This document shows positions 1 through 9,694 of a DNA stretch of 64,000 bases, piece after piece (within the stretch, counting starts at the first letter, position 1; every line of letters begins with the position of its first letter). Source of the stretch: JALYXV01 sp963791545 (lineage in GTDB: Bacteria > Actinomycetota > Acidimicrobiia > Acidimicrobiales > Palsa-688); contig CAWBSR010000015.1 in NCBI GenBank assembly GCA_963791545.1, positions 558,001-622,000 on the forward strand, given 5' to 3'. Below the pieces are notes generated by a model, which made no database searches, was not told where the DNA came from, and saw only the letters and a program-made list of their open reading frames with translations. Position numbers and translations under genes: made by a program.

Positions 1-1254
<1,254 letters not shown>

Positions 1255-1260
1255 GCCCGC

Positions 1261-1266
1261 ACCGTA
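1261..1266 (-). promoter_or_regulatory. -10-like hexamer TACGGT for ettA
   Basis: On the minus strand TACGGT ends 6 nt before the ettA ATG, which would give a leaderless or near-leaderless mRNA. Inferred from position and from recurrence of the same pattern elsewhere in the window. Confidence 0.4.
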
Positions 1267-1296
1267 CAAGGCCGGTGTGACGGTGAGGCCGCCCGG

Positions 1297-1302
1297 TACG
1301 CT
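1297..1302 (+). promoter_or_regulatory. -10-like hexamer TACGCT for kgd
   Basis: TACGCT is followed by 9 nt and the kgd ATG at 1312. No Shine-Dalgarno is visible between them, which fits a leaderless transcript. Confidence 0.4.
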
Positions 1303-1311
1303 GGCTGGGCC

Positions 1312-4300
1312 ATGTCGAGCGAATCCAACGCCGACGACGGGCGGGGGCTGGGCCCCAACGCCTGGTTGGTCGACGAGATGTATGAGCAGTACCGGGAACA
1401 TCCCGCTTCGGTAAGCGAGAGCTGGCAGGAGTTCTTCGCGGACTACCACCACCGAGGGCTGGTCGCCACCCGCCCCGAGCCGGCGAGAGCCGGCGGCAGC
1501 AGCGACACCGCCGGTGCCGGTGCCGGTGCCGGTACTGGTACCGGCGGTGGCGTGGTGGCGGCTCCTCCCGCCCCGGCTCCTCCCGCCCCCACCCCCCTCG
1601 GCCCGGCCGCCCGGGTCGCGCCGCCGGGTCCTGCCCGCCCCCCGGCCCCTGCCCGCCCCCCGGCACCCGTCGGCCCCCCGGCACCCGTCGGCCCCCCGGC
1701 CCCCGTCGGGACCCCGAGCGCCGCCCCGGCCCCCGCCGCCACAAACGCTGCCCGCCCGGTCACCACAGGCGCCCCGGCCCCCGCCACAGACGTTGCCCGC
1801 CCCGTCACCACAGACGCGGCCGGGACTGACGGCGGGCCCGTCGTGTCGCCACTACGGGGGGCCGCGGCTCGTATCGCCGCCAATATGGAGGCCAGCCTCG
1901 CGGTGCCGACCGCGACCAGCGTGCGGGTGGTTCCCGCCGGCCTGCTCGAGGTCAATCGGCGCATCCTCAACAATCAACTGGCCCGGGTGGGCGCCGGCAA
2001 GGTCAGCGTGACCCACCTGATCGGCTTCGCGGTCGTCAAGGCGTTGCAGGCCGTGCCCGCCCTCAACTCGTCGTTCGTGCCCGGCCGGCCGGCGCAGCCC
2101 GCCCACCCCGCCCAGTCCGGCCAGTCCGGCCAGCCCGGCCAGCCGCCCGGCGTCGTCCGCCACCCCCACGTCGGGCTCGGGCTGGCGGTCGACCAGCAGA
2201 AGTCCGACGGCAGCCGGACCCTGCTGGTGCCGGTCATAAGCAACGCCGACACCCTCGACTTCCGGGCCTTCTGGGCGGCCTATGAGGAACTGATCCGCAA
2301 GATCCGCACCAACAAGATCGCCCCCGACGATTTCGCCGGAGCCACGGTCACCCTGACCAACCCGGGCACGTTGGGCACGGTCGGCAGCGTCCCCCGGCTG
2401 ATGCCCGGCCAGGGGGCGATCGTGGCGGTGGGCAGCCTCGACTATCCCGCCGAATGGCAGGCCGCCGACCCCCGCACCGTAGCTGCCATGGGCCTGTCCA
2501 AGGTCATGACCCTCACCTCGACCTACGACCACCGCATCATCCAGGGTGCCGAGTCGGGGCTGTTCCTGGCCCGGGTCCACCAGCTGCTGATCGGCGAGCA
2601 CGGCTTCTACGACGACATCTTCCACTCGATGGGCATTCCGTACGAGCCGGTCCGCTGGCTGCGGGATATCAACGATCCGGCGGGGACCGACGCGTCACAC
2701 ACCCTGCAGATCCAAAAGCAGGTCCATGTCCAGACCCTGATCAACATGTTCCGGGTCCGGGGCCACCTGATCGCCCACCTCGACCCGCTCGACTGGCGGG
2801 AGCCCCACACCCATCCCGAGCTCAACACGACCACCTACGGGCTGACCCTTTGGGACCTGGAGCGGGAGTTCCTGACCGACGGGCTGGCCGGCCAGGCCAG
2901 CATGAAGCTGGGCGACATCCTGGGCGTGCTCCGTGACGCCTACTGCCGCACCATCGGTGTGGAGTACATGCACATCCAGGAGCCCGACCAGAAGAAGTGG
3001 ATCCAGGAACACGTCGAGGGCGTTTCCATGCAACTGGCACCCGAGGAGCACCGCCACATCCTGGGCCGGCTGAACGCAGCCGAGGCGCTGGAACGGTTCC
3101 TGGACACCAAGTACATCGGCCAGAAGCGGTTCGGGTTGGAAGGGGCGGAGTCCGCCATCGCCCTTCTCGACTCGGTTCTCGACCAGGCCGCCCAGGCAGG
3201 CATGGAGAGCACGGTGCTCGGTATGGCCCACCGGGGCCGGCTCAACGTGCTGATCAACATCGTGGGCAAGAGCTACCGGGAACTGTTCAACGAGTTCGAG
3301 GGCAACCTCGATCCCGACACAACCCAGGGTTCGGGCGACGTCAAGTACCACAAGGGCTATCACGGCAAGTTCACCGGGCTGTCGGGCCAGGAGCTCGACG
3401 TCCACCTGTCCTCCAACCCATCGCATTTGGAGGCGGTCGACCCCGTGGTCGAGGGGATGACCCGGGCCTACCAGGATCTCAGCGAGACCGGCAGCGGCCG
3501 GCCCGTCCTGGCCCTGCTGGTCCACGGCGACGCCGCCTTCGCGGGTCAGGGCGTGGTGGCCGAAACGCTGAACATGTCGGCCCTGCGGGGGTACACGACC
3601 GGCGGCACGGTGCATCTGGTCATCAACAACCAGCTCGGTTTCACAACCAACCCGGAGTCGGCCCGGTCATCGGTCTATGCCACCGATGTTGCCAAGATGG
3701 TCCAGGCGCCGATCTTCCATGTCAACGGCGACGATCCCGAGGCGTGCGTACGGGTGGGGCGGCTGGCGTTCCAGTTCCGCCAGGCGTTCCACAAGGACGT
3801 CGTCATCGACATGGTCTGCTACCGCCGCTTCGGGCATAACGAGCAGGACGACCCGAGCCTCACCCAGCCCCGCATGTACGAGCTCATCAAGGTTCACCGC
3901 AGCGTCCGCAAGATCTATACGGAGACCCTGGTCCGGCGGGGCGACATCACCATCGAGGAGGCGGAAGGGGCCCTCAAGGACTTCAGCCTGCGATTGCAGG
4001 CAGCCCTGGACGAGACCCGGGCCACCGCCCCGCCCAAGCCCACCAAGCTCCCGGCCCGCCTCCCGCCGGCGCCGGTCCTCCCGCCGATCGACACCGCGGT
4101 GCCGATCGAGACCCTGGACCGCATCGCGTCGGTGCTCCACAACCCGCCGGAAGATTTCACCATCCATCCCAAGTTGATCCGGGTCTTCGACAACCGGGCC
4201 AAGCTGTGGGCGGGCGGCGAGGCCGACTGGGCGCTGGGTGAGGCACTGGCCTACGGGTCCCTCCTACTCGAGGGCCGCGACGTCCGCCTGGCCGGCCAGG

Positions 4301-5391
4301 ACACCCGCCGAGGGACCTTCGGGCACCGCAACGCGGCCCTGATCGACGTGGTGACCGGCGCCGAGTGGATTCCCCTCCAGCATCTGGCCGGTATCGCGGG
4401 CAGCGCGGGCGGTGCAGGCAGTGCGGGTAGTGCAGGCAGTGCGGGTAGTGCAGGCAGTGCGGGTAGTGCAGGCAGTGGAGGCAGTGCGGGCAGTGCGGGC
4501 AGTGCCGGTATCGGCGGCAGCGGGCGCGGGACCGGCCCGGGCCGGTTCTTCGTCTACGACTCCCTGCTGTCGGAATACGCCGCCATCGGTTTCGAGTACG
4601 GCTACTCGGTCGTCCAGCAGGACGCCCTGGTCGCGTGGGAGGCCCAGTTCGGCGACTTCGTCAATGGCGGTCAGATCATCATCGACCAGTTCCTCGTGGC
4701 CTCCAAGGCCAAGTGGGGCCAGACCTGCGGCCTCACCTTGCTGCTCCCGCACGGCTACGAGGGTCAGGGGGCCGAACACAGCTCAGCGCGCGTCGAGCGC
4801 TTCCTGCAGCTTTCGGCCGAGGACAACATCCAGGTGGCCAACCCGACCACCGCCGCCCAGCTCTTCCATATCCTGCGGCGCCAGGTACATCGCCACCCCA
4901 AGCGGCCCCTGATCCTGCTCACCCCGAAGAAATACCTGCGAGCCCGGGAGGCGTACAGCAAGGCCGAGGAATTCTCCACCGGGCACTTCCGCGAGGTCAT
5001 CGACGATCCCGACATCGATCCCCCGTCGGTGGGCCGGGTCGTCCTGGCGTCGGGCAAGGTGGCCCTCGACCTGTTGGGGCACCGGCACCGAACAGGCGTC
5101 ACCGGCGTGGCCGTCGTCCGGGTCGAGCAGCTCTACCCGTGGCCCGACGTCCAGATCTCGGCCGCCCTGGCCCGCTACGACCCGTCGGTGCAGGTCACGT
5201 GGGTTCAGGAGGAGCCCGAGAACATGGGCCCCTGGTGGTTCGCCCGCCACAAGCTGCTCAAGATGCTGGGCGGCGACTCCAGACTGTCGTCGGTCGCCCG
5301 ACTGCCGTCAGGTTCACCCGCCACGGGTAGCGCTGCGCTCTCGACGCTCGAAGCCGACGACCTCATGGCCCGGGCATTCGGAGGCGGATAG
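1312..5391 (+). CDS. kgd: Multifunctional 2-oxoglutarate metabolism enzyme Kgd (E2-E1o fusion)
   Basis: A 1359-residue thiamine-diphosphate enzyme of the actinobacterial Kgd/SucA type, acting on 2-oxoglutarate in the TCA cycle (decarboxylase and dehydrogenase E1, with a succinyltransferase-like domain). Order: an E1 N-terminal segment (WLVDEMYEQYREHP, about residues 18-45); a Pro/Ala linker to about 190; an E2-type acyltransferase domain to about 455 with the catalytic YDHRIIQGAESG (His about 407); then the E1 domain with ThDP-region GDAAFAGQGVVAETLN and GRFFVYDSLLSEYAAIGFEYGYS. There is no lipoyl domain, as usual for Kgd. Oddities are three low-complexity insertions (see the repeat entries), one of them, Gly/Ser/Ala-rich, within E1. 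The downstream neighbour is not metabolically related. Confidence 0.95.
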   Translation: MSSESNADDGRGLGPNAWLVDEMYEQYREHPASVSESWQEFFADYHHRGLVATRPEPARAGGSSDTAGAGAGAGTGTGGGVVAAPPAPAPPAPTPLGPAARVAPPGPARPPAPARPPAPVGPPAPVGPPAPVGTPSAAPAPAATNAARPVTTGAPAPATDVARPVTTDAAGTDGGPVVSPLRGAAARIAANMEASLAVPTATSVRVVPAGLLEVNRRILNNQLARVGAGKVSVTHLIGFAVVKALQAVPALNSSFVPGRPAQPAHPAQSGQSGQPGQPPGVVRHPHVGLGLAVDQQKSDGSRTLLVPVISNADTLDFRAFWAAYEELIRKIRTNKIAPDDFAGATVTLTNPGTLGTVGSVPRLMPGQGAIVAVGSLDYPAEWQAADPRTVAAMGLSKVMTLTSTYDHRIIQGAESGLFLARVHQLLIGEHGFYDDIFHSMGIPYEPVRWLRDINDPAGTDASHTLQIQKQVHVQTLINMFRVRGHLIAHLDPLDWREPHTHPELNTTTYGLTLWDLEREFLTDGLAGQASMKLGDILGVLRDAYCRTIGVEYMHIQEPDQKKWIQEHVEGVSMQLAPEEHRHILGRLNAAEALERFLDTKYIGQKRFGLEGAESAIALLDSVLDQAAQAGMESTVLGMAHRGRLNVLINIVGKSYRELFNEFEGNLDPDTTQGSGDVKYHKGYHGKFTGLSGQELDVHLSSNPSHLEAVDPVVEGMTRAYQDLSETGSGRPVLALLVHGDAAFAGQGVVAETLNMSALRGYTTGGTVHLVINNQLGFTTNPESARSSVYATDVAKMVQAPIFHVNGDDPEACVRVGRLAFQFRQAFHKDVVIDMVCYRRFGHNEQDDPSLTQPRMYELIKVHRSVRKIYTETLVRRGDITIEEAEGALKDFSLRLQAALDETRATAPPKPTKLPARLPPAPVLPPIDTAVPIETLDRIASVLHNPPEDFTIHPKLIRVFDNRAKLWAGGEADWALGEALAYGSLLLEGRDVRLAGQDTRRGTFGHRNAALIDVVTGAEWIPLQHLAGIAGSAGGAGSAGSAGSAGSAGSAGSAGSGGSAGSAGSAGIGGSGRGTGPGRFFVYDSLLSEYAAIGFEYGYSVVQQDALVAWEAQFGDFVNGGQIIIDQFLVASKAKWGQTCGLTLLLPHGYEGQGAEHSSARVERFLQLSAEDNIQVANPTTAAQLFHILRRQVHRHPKRPLILLTPKKYLRAREAYSKAEEFSTGHFREVIDDPDIDPPSVGRVVLASGKVALDLLGHRHRTGVTGVAVVRVEQLYPWPDVQISAALARYDPSVQVTWVQEEPENMGPWWFARHKLLKMLGGDSRLSSVARLPSGSPATGSAALSTLEADDLMARAFGGG
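1654..1710 (+). repeat. In-frame 18-bp Pro/Ala/Gly/Val repeat in the kgd linker
   Basis: About three copies of an 18-bp unit (core cggccccccggcacccgt) encode PPAPVG repeats in the linker between the N-terminal segment and the E2 domain of Kgd. The period is a multiple of three, so copy-number change would keep the frame. Confidence 0.8.
2094..2146 (+). repeat. In-frame 9-bp repeat in the kgd E2 domain
   Basis: Tandem cagtccggc/cagcccggc units encode a QSG/QPG-rich loop (residues about 262-278) inside the acyltransferase domain, just before the conserved VGLGLAVD segment. Probably a surface-loop insertion. Confidence 0.75.
4399..4512 (+). repeat. In-frame 9/18-bp Gly-Ser-Ala repeat inside the kgd E1 domain
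   Basis: Alternating gcgggtagt and gcaggcagt units, plus degenerate copies, encode about 40 residues of GSA repeats (from residue about 1030) between the PLQHL segment and the conserved GRFFVYDS strand, where E1o proteins normally have only a few residues. It looks like a recent expansion by slippage. Confidence 0.85.
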
Positions 5392-5449
5392 GCCTGCTCA
5401 CCGGGCATTCGTCACTTGGGCCGGCCACGATGCTTGACTCTTAAAAGAA

Positions 5450-7519
5450 ATGGCAGCCCGCCACGTCGTCGTCGACGGTTCCAATCTGGCCACAGAAGGC
5501 CGTTCCATGCCCAGCCTGGCGCAACTCGACCAGGCGGTGAGGGAGTTCCTTCTCGAGAATCCCGAGGATGTGGTCACCGTCGTGGTCGACGCCTCGTTCG
5601 GTCATCGCATCGACCAGGGCGAGTTCAAGGTCTTCGAGGAGGCGGAGTCGGCGGGGGAGTTGGTTTCGCCGCCCGCCGGGGCCATCGGGCGAGGCGACGC
5701 TTTCCTGCTGCGCATCGCCGACAAGACGGGCGCCACCGTGTTGTCCAACGACTCCTTCCAGGAGTTCCATGGCGACTACGAATGGCTGTTCGAGCGGGGT
5801 CGCCTGATCGGCGGGAAACCGGTACCCGGCGTGGGGTGGATCTTCACGCCCCGCACGCCGGTACGGGGACCCCGGTCCCGCGAGGCGGTCAAGGAGGCCA
5901 AGCGCAAGACCAAGGGTGAACCAGAGTCGGCGATGCCGGGGCTGGATATGGCCGCCGAGCGCTCCCGGACCAAGGGGAAGGGAAAAAAGGTCGTCGATCG
6001 GGCCATCGCCGTGGCTCTGGAGGAGGCTGTCGCACCCAAGGACAAGACTCGGCGACGCCGCAAGGGCGGGTCACCGCCCGCCGAGCCGGTCAATGATCCG
6101 CTGTCGTTCATCACCTTCATTGCCGCCCATCCCCTGGGTGCCGAGGTTTCCTGCACCGTCGAGTCGTTTGCCTCCCATGGGGCGTTCGTCGATTGCGGCG
6201 GCGCCCGGTGCTACATCCCGCTGTCGGCGATGGGGGACCCGCCGCCGAAGAGCGCCCGGGAGATGTTCGGGAAGGGCGAAGAGGTCACCTTCGTCGTCCA
6301 GGCGCTCGATCCCCAACGGCGCGGGGTGGAGCTGGCGCTGCCCGGCTTCGCCAAGATCGCGGGCGCGCCCACGGACGAAACGGTGGCCGCGGAAATCGAA
6401 TCCCGCACCGACGACGGCGGTTCTCAGGAAGCCGAGGACGGGTCGCCACCGGCGCCCGCGCCGGCCCGCCGGTCCCGGAAGAAGGCCGCCCCCGCCGAGG
6501 CGACGGCAGGTGATCTGAGCCCGTCGATGTCGCCCCCGGCCATGAAGGCGGCGCCGCGACGCCGCGGGGCCGCGGCCGCCCCGGTGACGGCGGCCGCGCC
6601 TGGCGAGGCGGCCGCCGAGGAGCCGGCGCCCCCGCCCCCGGTCGCCAAAAAGTCCACAGCTCGGCGGCGAGGATCGGGCGCCAACGGCACGCCGGGCACC
6701 CCTCCTGCCGAGACGGTGCCAGAGGTTGTGAAGGCCGAGAAGGCGTCACCCCGCCGTCGCCGCGAGGCGACGGCGCCGGCTGCGGCTGCGGCTGCGGCTG
6801 CGGCTGCGGCTGCGGCTCCCGTTGATGTGACTCCCGTGCCGGAAGCGCCGCCGACGAAGACGGGGCCTCGCCGTCGCGGCGGCGCCCCGGTCGCCGACGT
6901 GGCGTCTTCAGCCGCCGCAGTTCCCGCCGCCCCGACACCCGCCGAAGTGGTGGCGCCGCCGAGAAAGGCCCCACCCCGGCGTCGCAGGGATGCCCCAGTC
7001 CCGGTGGCCGCAGAGCCTGTCACCGGAGTCCCGGACGCCGAGGAACCCGTCACCGAGGAGCCGGTGAAGAAGGCGACATCCCGCCGCCGCGGCGGTAGCC
7101 CAACGGCCGCTGCGCCGGGGGAATCGGTAACTAAGCCGGTCGCACCCGCCAAGAATGCGCTCCCTCGCAGGCAATCGGCTCCCGAGTCCCCGGCTCCGGC
7201 CAACGCCATAGACGTTGTCGCCACCCCGCCGCCCGCGGGTGCGACCAGAAGGCGAGGCACCTCGCAGCCGGAACCCTCGTTGAACTCCGACGTCGATGGC
7301 CCGGTGCCAGCGCCCAAGCGACGCCCCGCCAAGGCGGCCTCGCCGCCGCCGCCCGCCGGGGATGCGGCGACAGCGTCGCCGCTCCCCGCAACACGGCGCC
7401 GCGGACGACGCCAAACGACACCGGCCACCTCGATCCCAGCAGCGGAACCGGACCCCCCTCCCACCGCCTCAACGACCGCCACGAAGTCGTCGGCGCGTCG
7501 CAGATCACCGACGCCCTGA
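5450..7519 (+). CDS. NYN/Zc3h12a-like ribonuclease candidate with S1 domain and Arg/Ala/Pro-rich tail
   Basis: 689 residues. The first ~150 resemble a NYN (PIN-like) nuclease fold: VVVDGSNLATEG gives the first acidic site, VTVVVDASF a second Asp, then DAFLLRIAD and TVLSNDSFQEF, ending in VGWIFTP. Residues ~220-300 form an S1-type RNA-binding fold (VSCTVESFASHGAFVDC through VELALPG). The last ~380 residues are low complexity, with about ten RRR/RRRR clusters spaced 25-40 residues apart in Ala/Pro/Val-rich sequence, probably disordered and nucleic-acid binding. RNA processing or decay is inferred from the domains; no specific substrate is evident. The gene stands alone, 58 bp after kgd. The ATG at 5450 opens directly on the first NYN strand. 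Confidence 0.8.
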   Translation: MAARHVVVDGSNLATEGRSMPSLAQLDQAVREFLLENPEDVVTVVVDASFGHRIDQGEFKVFEEAESAGELVSPPAGAIGRGDAFLLRIADKTGATVLSNDSFQEFHGDYEWLFERGRLIGGKPVPGVGWIFTPRTPVRGPRSREAVKEAKRKTKGEPESAMPGLDMAAERSRTKGKGKKVVDRAIAVALEEAVAPKDKTRRRRKGGSPPAEPVNDPLSFITFIAAHPLGAEVSCTVESFASHGAFVDCGGARCYIPLSAMGDPPPKSAREMFGKGEEVTFVVQALDPQRRGVELALPGFAKIAGAPTDETVAAEIESRTDDGGSQEAEDGSPPAPAPARRSRKKAAPAEATAGDLSPSMSPPAMKAAPRRRGAAAAPVTAAAPGEAAAEEPAPPPPVAKKSTARRRGSGANGTPGTPPAETVPEVVKAEKASPRRRREATAPAAAAAAAAAAAAAPVDVTPVPEAPPTKTGPRRRGGAPVADVASSAAAVPAAPTPAEVVAPPRKAPPRRRRDAPVPVAAEPVTGVPDAEEPVTEEPVKKATSRRRGGSPTAAAPGESVTKPVAPAKNALPRRQSAPESPAPANAIDVVATPPPAGATRRRGTSQPEPSLNSDVDGPVPAPKRRPAKAASPPPPAGDAATASPLPATRRRGRRQTTPATSIPAAEPDPPPTASTTATKSSARRRSPTP
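6780..6817 (+). repeat. Hexanucleotide gctgcg repeat encoding poly-Ala
   Basis: About six copies of gctgcg in the tail of the NYN-S1 gene encode an uninterrupted alanine run next to one of the Arg clusters. In-frame microsatellite. Confidence 0.85.
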
Positions 7520-7564
7520 CCGAAGCCGTGGCCCCTTTCGGGCCCACTTCATGTTTTCAATGCC

Positions 7565-7585
7565 CGACTCACGACTCACGACTCA
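7565..7585 (+). repeat. 7-bp tandem repeat, three copies
   Basis: Three perfect copies of cgactca lie just upstream of the palindromic 62-bp repeats. Non-coding. Confidence 0.85.
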
Positions 7586-7591
7586 CGGCCG

Positions 7592-7761
7592 CCGGTGACG
7601 GCTGGTGGCTCCCAGCCGGGCCGATATCCATCACCGGTCAATCCGTGCCCGCTACCGGTGAAGGCTGGTGGCTCCCAGCCGGGCCAAAATCCATCACCGG
7701 TCACCGGGCCGGCCGCCGGTGAAGGCTGGTGGCTCCCAGCCGGGCCAAAATCCATCACCCG
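7592..7761 (+). repeat. Three copies of a ~62-bp element with nested palindromes
   Basis: Each copy runs CCGGTGA ... TCACCGG (outer inverted repeat: 7592-7598/7631-7637, 7655-7661/7694-7700, 7716-7722/7755-7761, the last with one mismatch). Inside is GGCTGG-TGGCTC-CCAGCC, a hairpin with a 6-nt loop. Start-to-start distances are 63 and 61 bp. The hairpin-bearing cores are nearly identical, while the joints between copies vary more. This resembles a REP/BIME-type extragenic repeat; transcription termination or a protein-binding site are alternatives. Confidence 0.85.
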
Positions 7762-7891
7762 TCAACCCGAGCCGAACACCGGCGTGGAAACACCGCCTGG
7801 GGTCTGTTGAGTTGACATCGGGGACTGGCAACAACGCGGGGTCGAGGAGGCGCCCCAAATGGCGCCGGGTGTCGGGCAAGATGGCAGGACC

Positions 7892-8665
7892 ATGCGTATC
7901 GCCACCTGGAACGTCAACTCGCTGAAGGTCCGTATCGGGCGGGTCGAGGAGTGGCTGGGCTACGCCCAGCCCGACATCTGCTGCCTCCAGGAGACCAAGT
8001 TGTCCGACGCCACCTTTCCCCACATGGCGTTTTCGGCGCTCGGGTACGAGTCGGCCCACCATGGCAACGGGCAGTGGAACGGCGTCGCCATCCTCTCCCG
8101 GGTCGGTCTCGACGACGTCGTCCCAGGGTTCTGCGAAGGGGTGGACGCGGACTCCGACACCCGCCTTCTGACCGCCAGGTGCGGCGGTGTCACGGTGGCC
8201 AGCGTGTATGTACCTAATGGCCGGGCGCTCGGCGATCCCCATTTTCAATACAAGCTGTCCTGGCTCGAACGGCTCCGCCATCACCTCGACGTGGTCGCCG
8301 ACCGGAACACGCCGGTTGCCGTCTGCGGCGACTTCAACGTGGCGCCCGAAGATCGCGACGTCTGGAACCCGGCTGCCTTTGCGGGCAGTACCCATGTGAG
8401 CCCCGAGGAGCGGGAAGCACTGGCCGGCCTGGAATCGTGGGGCCTCGAGGACGCCTTCCGCCGTCTCTACCAGCAGGACCAGCTGTTCACCTACTGGGAT
8501 TACCGGGCGGGCGACTTCCACCAGCACCGGGGGATGCGCATCGACCTCATCCTGGCGACCAAGCCGCTTGCGGACGCGGTGACCTGGGCCATCGTCGACC
8601 GCAACGCCCGCAAGGGCAAGCTGCCGTCAGATCACGCGCCGCTGCTGATCGACGCCGCCGTCTAG
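7892..8665 (+). CDS. xthA: Exodeoxyribonuclease III (AP endonuclease family)
   Basis: 257 residues of the EEP nuclease superfamily, which incises abasic sites and removes 3' blocks in base-excision repair. Visible catalytic signatures in order: ATWNVNSLKVR (Asn metal ligand), CLQETKLSD (Glu), VYVPNGRALGDPHFQYK, GDFNVAPEDRDV (Asp/Asn), a C-terminal MRIDLILAT and the terminal SDHAPL (Asp-His pair). Length and motifs match full-length ExoIII. ATG at 7892 is used because MRIATWNVNS is the family N-terminus; upstream in-frame codons are not conserved. Its stop overlaps the convergent gene's stop by 4 bp. Confidence 0.95.
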   Translation: MRIATWNVNSLKVRIGRVEEWLGYAQPDICCLQETKLSDATFPHMAFSALGYESAHHGNGQWNGVAILSRVGLDDVVPGFCEGVDADSDTRLLTARCGGVTVASVYVPNGRALGDPHFQYKLSWLERLRHHLDVVADRNTPVAVCGDFNVAPEDRDVWNPAAFAGSTHVSPEEREALAGLESWGLEDAFRRLYQQDQLFTYWDYRAGDFHQHRGMRIDLILATKPLADAVTWAIVDRNARKGKLPSDHAPLLIDAAV

Positions 8666-9114
8666 CGGCGCCCGGAACCGATGCCTACGCCGACGCCGAC
8701 CAAGCCGGCCAAGCGGCGCTCGATGAGCGGTGCGAAAACGTCAATGGACTCCGTGTCCCACAGGTCCCACGGCAGGGGAAGGGCGGCCGAGCCGGAGCCG
8801 ATCAGGGGCCGCTTGGCCCGGGGAGCCCACGTCCCGGCGCCGCCGCCGCGACCGCGGTAGACCACCAGGCCGGTCAAAGGATCGGGAACCGCGTCCAGTG
8901 CCGCCCGCACCCCGGCCCGATCCCGGAACCGTTCCCACGCATCCTCGTCCTCGAATTCCAACTCCAGAACCACACCCCAGGAGTGCCGGTGCCAGTTCCA
9001 TTCGCTGGCCCCGGTCAAAAGGGCGGACTCGACCAACGCGTCGCCCCACGCTTCCGCCCACAGGGCGGCGGACGAAGCGCCATCGAGGACCTCGACGGAG
9101 AACCATGCAGACAT
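8662..9114 (-). CDS. Conserved actinobacterial protein of unknown function
   Basis: 150 residues, acidic and Trp-rich in the first half (WNWHRHSWGVVLELEF, DAWERFRD), then a short Gly-rich loop. No catalytic motif, signal peptide or membrane segment is visible. The N-terminal half has the look of a small alpha/beta-barrel fold, but this is a guess. Coding character is supported by the third-position GC bias and by a -10-like TACCCT ending 8 nt before the ATG. Convergent with xthA with a 4-bp overlap of stops. Confidence 0.7.
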   Translation of the reverse strand: MSAWFSVEVLDGASSAALWAEAWGDALVESALLTGASEWNWHRHSWGVVLELEFEDEDAWERFRDRAGVRAALDAVPDPLTGLVVYRGRGGGAGTWAPRAKRPLIGSGSAALPLPWDLWDTESIDVFAPLIERRLAGLVGVGVGIGSGRR

Positions 9115-9122
9115 AGGTGCGT

Positions 9123-9128
9123 AGGGTA
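9123..9128 (-). promoter_or_regulatory. -10-like hexamer TACCCT
   Basis: Ends 8 nt before the ATG at 9114 with no Shine-Dalgarno between, again fitting a leaderless start. Confidence 0.4.
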
Positions 9129-9161
9129 CGTCTCAATCGGGGAACAAGCAACGCCCAACCG

Positions 9162-9653
9162 CTAGCTCACCCATTGGTCGAGCGCCCCCGCTTCCAGCTC
9201 TGCGTGCTCCCGCAACCCCGAGATGATGGCGGCCTCGGCCTTGCTGCCGACGAGGGGCACGTGTACCACGACCTCTCCGGTGGCGACCCGCATGGTGTCG
9301 CCGGTAGCCGGGTCGGTCGTCAGGCGGATCAGGCCGGAGCAGCCGAACATCGAGGTGTAGTGGTCGGGGACGATGTCGATCTCCGTCAGGTGGGTGGTGC
9401 GGTCCTGGGTCGACTCCTCCACCCACGACAACTTGGCGGGGTCGATGAAGGCCTTGACGGTGGCCGACAGGTCGCCCTCGAAGTCGTAGCGGACCCGCTG
9501 GAAGAACCGGTCGCCCATATCCCGCTGCTCCAGCAATTGGGGCCGCCCCAGCTTGGGTAGCTGGCCCAGCCGATCGAGGAACTTCGGGTCGACCAGGGCC
9601 TGTTCTACGGCGTCGATTGGCGCATGCAGACGCTGCACCAGCTCGAAACGCAT
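9162..9653 (-). CDS. DUF2505-family protein (START/SRPBCC-like fold expected)
   Basis: 163 residues. The order of segments (MRFELVQRLHAPIDAVEQALVD, KFLDRLGQLPKLG, VRYDFEGDLS, TTHLTEIDIVPDHY, a closing helix EAAIISGLREHAELE) matches the actinobacterial DUF2505 family, which is predicted to adopt the SRPBCC hydrophobic-pocket fold. A ligand is unknown. Start ATG 9653 follows a TAGCAT hexamer by 6 nt. It lies between the unknown 150-residue gene and uvrD2 on the same strand, 41 bp from the end of uvrD2. Confidence 0.75.
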   Translation of the reverse strand: MRFELVQRLHAPIDAVEQALVDPKFLDRLGQLPKLGRPQLLEQRDMGDRFFQRVRYDFEGDLSATVKAFIDPAKLSWVEESTQDRTTHLTEIDIVPDHYTSMFGCSGLIRLTTDPATGDTMRVATGEVVVHVPLVGSKAEAAIISGLREHAELEAGALDQWVS

Positions 9654-9659
9654 CGCCGC

Positions 9660-9665
9660 ATGCTA
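9660..9665 (-). promoter_or_regulatory. -10-like hexamer TAGCAT for the DUF2505 gene
   Basis: Minus-strand TAGCAT ends 6 nt before the ATG at 9653; leaderless pattern. Confidence 0.4.
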
Positions 9666-9694
9666 TTGCCGCCACGCCATTGCGACACGCCCCG

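Larger units (their letters stand above)
7520..7891. other. 372-bp intergenic region with two repeat families
   Basis: The spacer between the NYN-S1 gene and xthA holds a short 7-bp tandem repeat and three copies of a ~62-bp element with nested inverted repeats. I see no credible gene; the frames crossing the repeats simply read the same unit three times. Confidence 0.7.
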
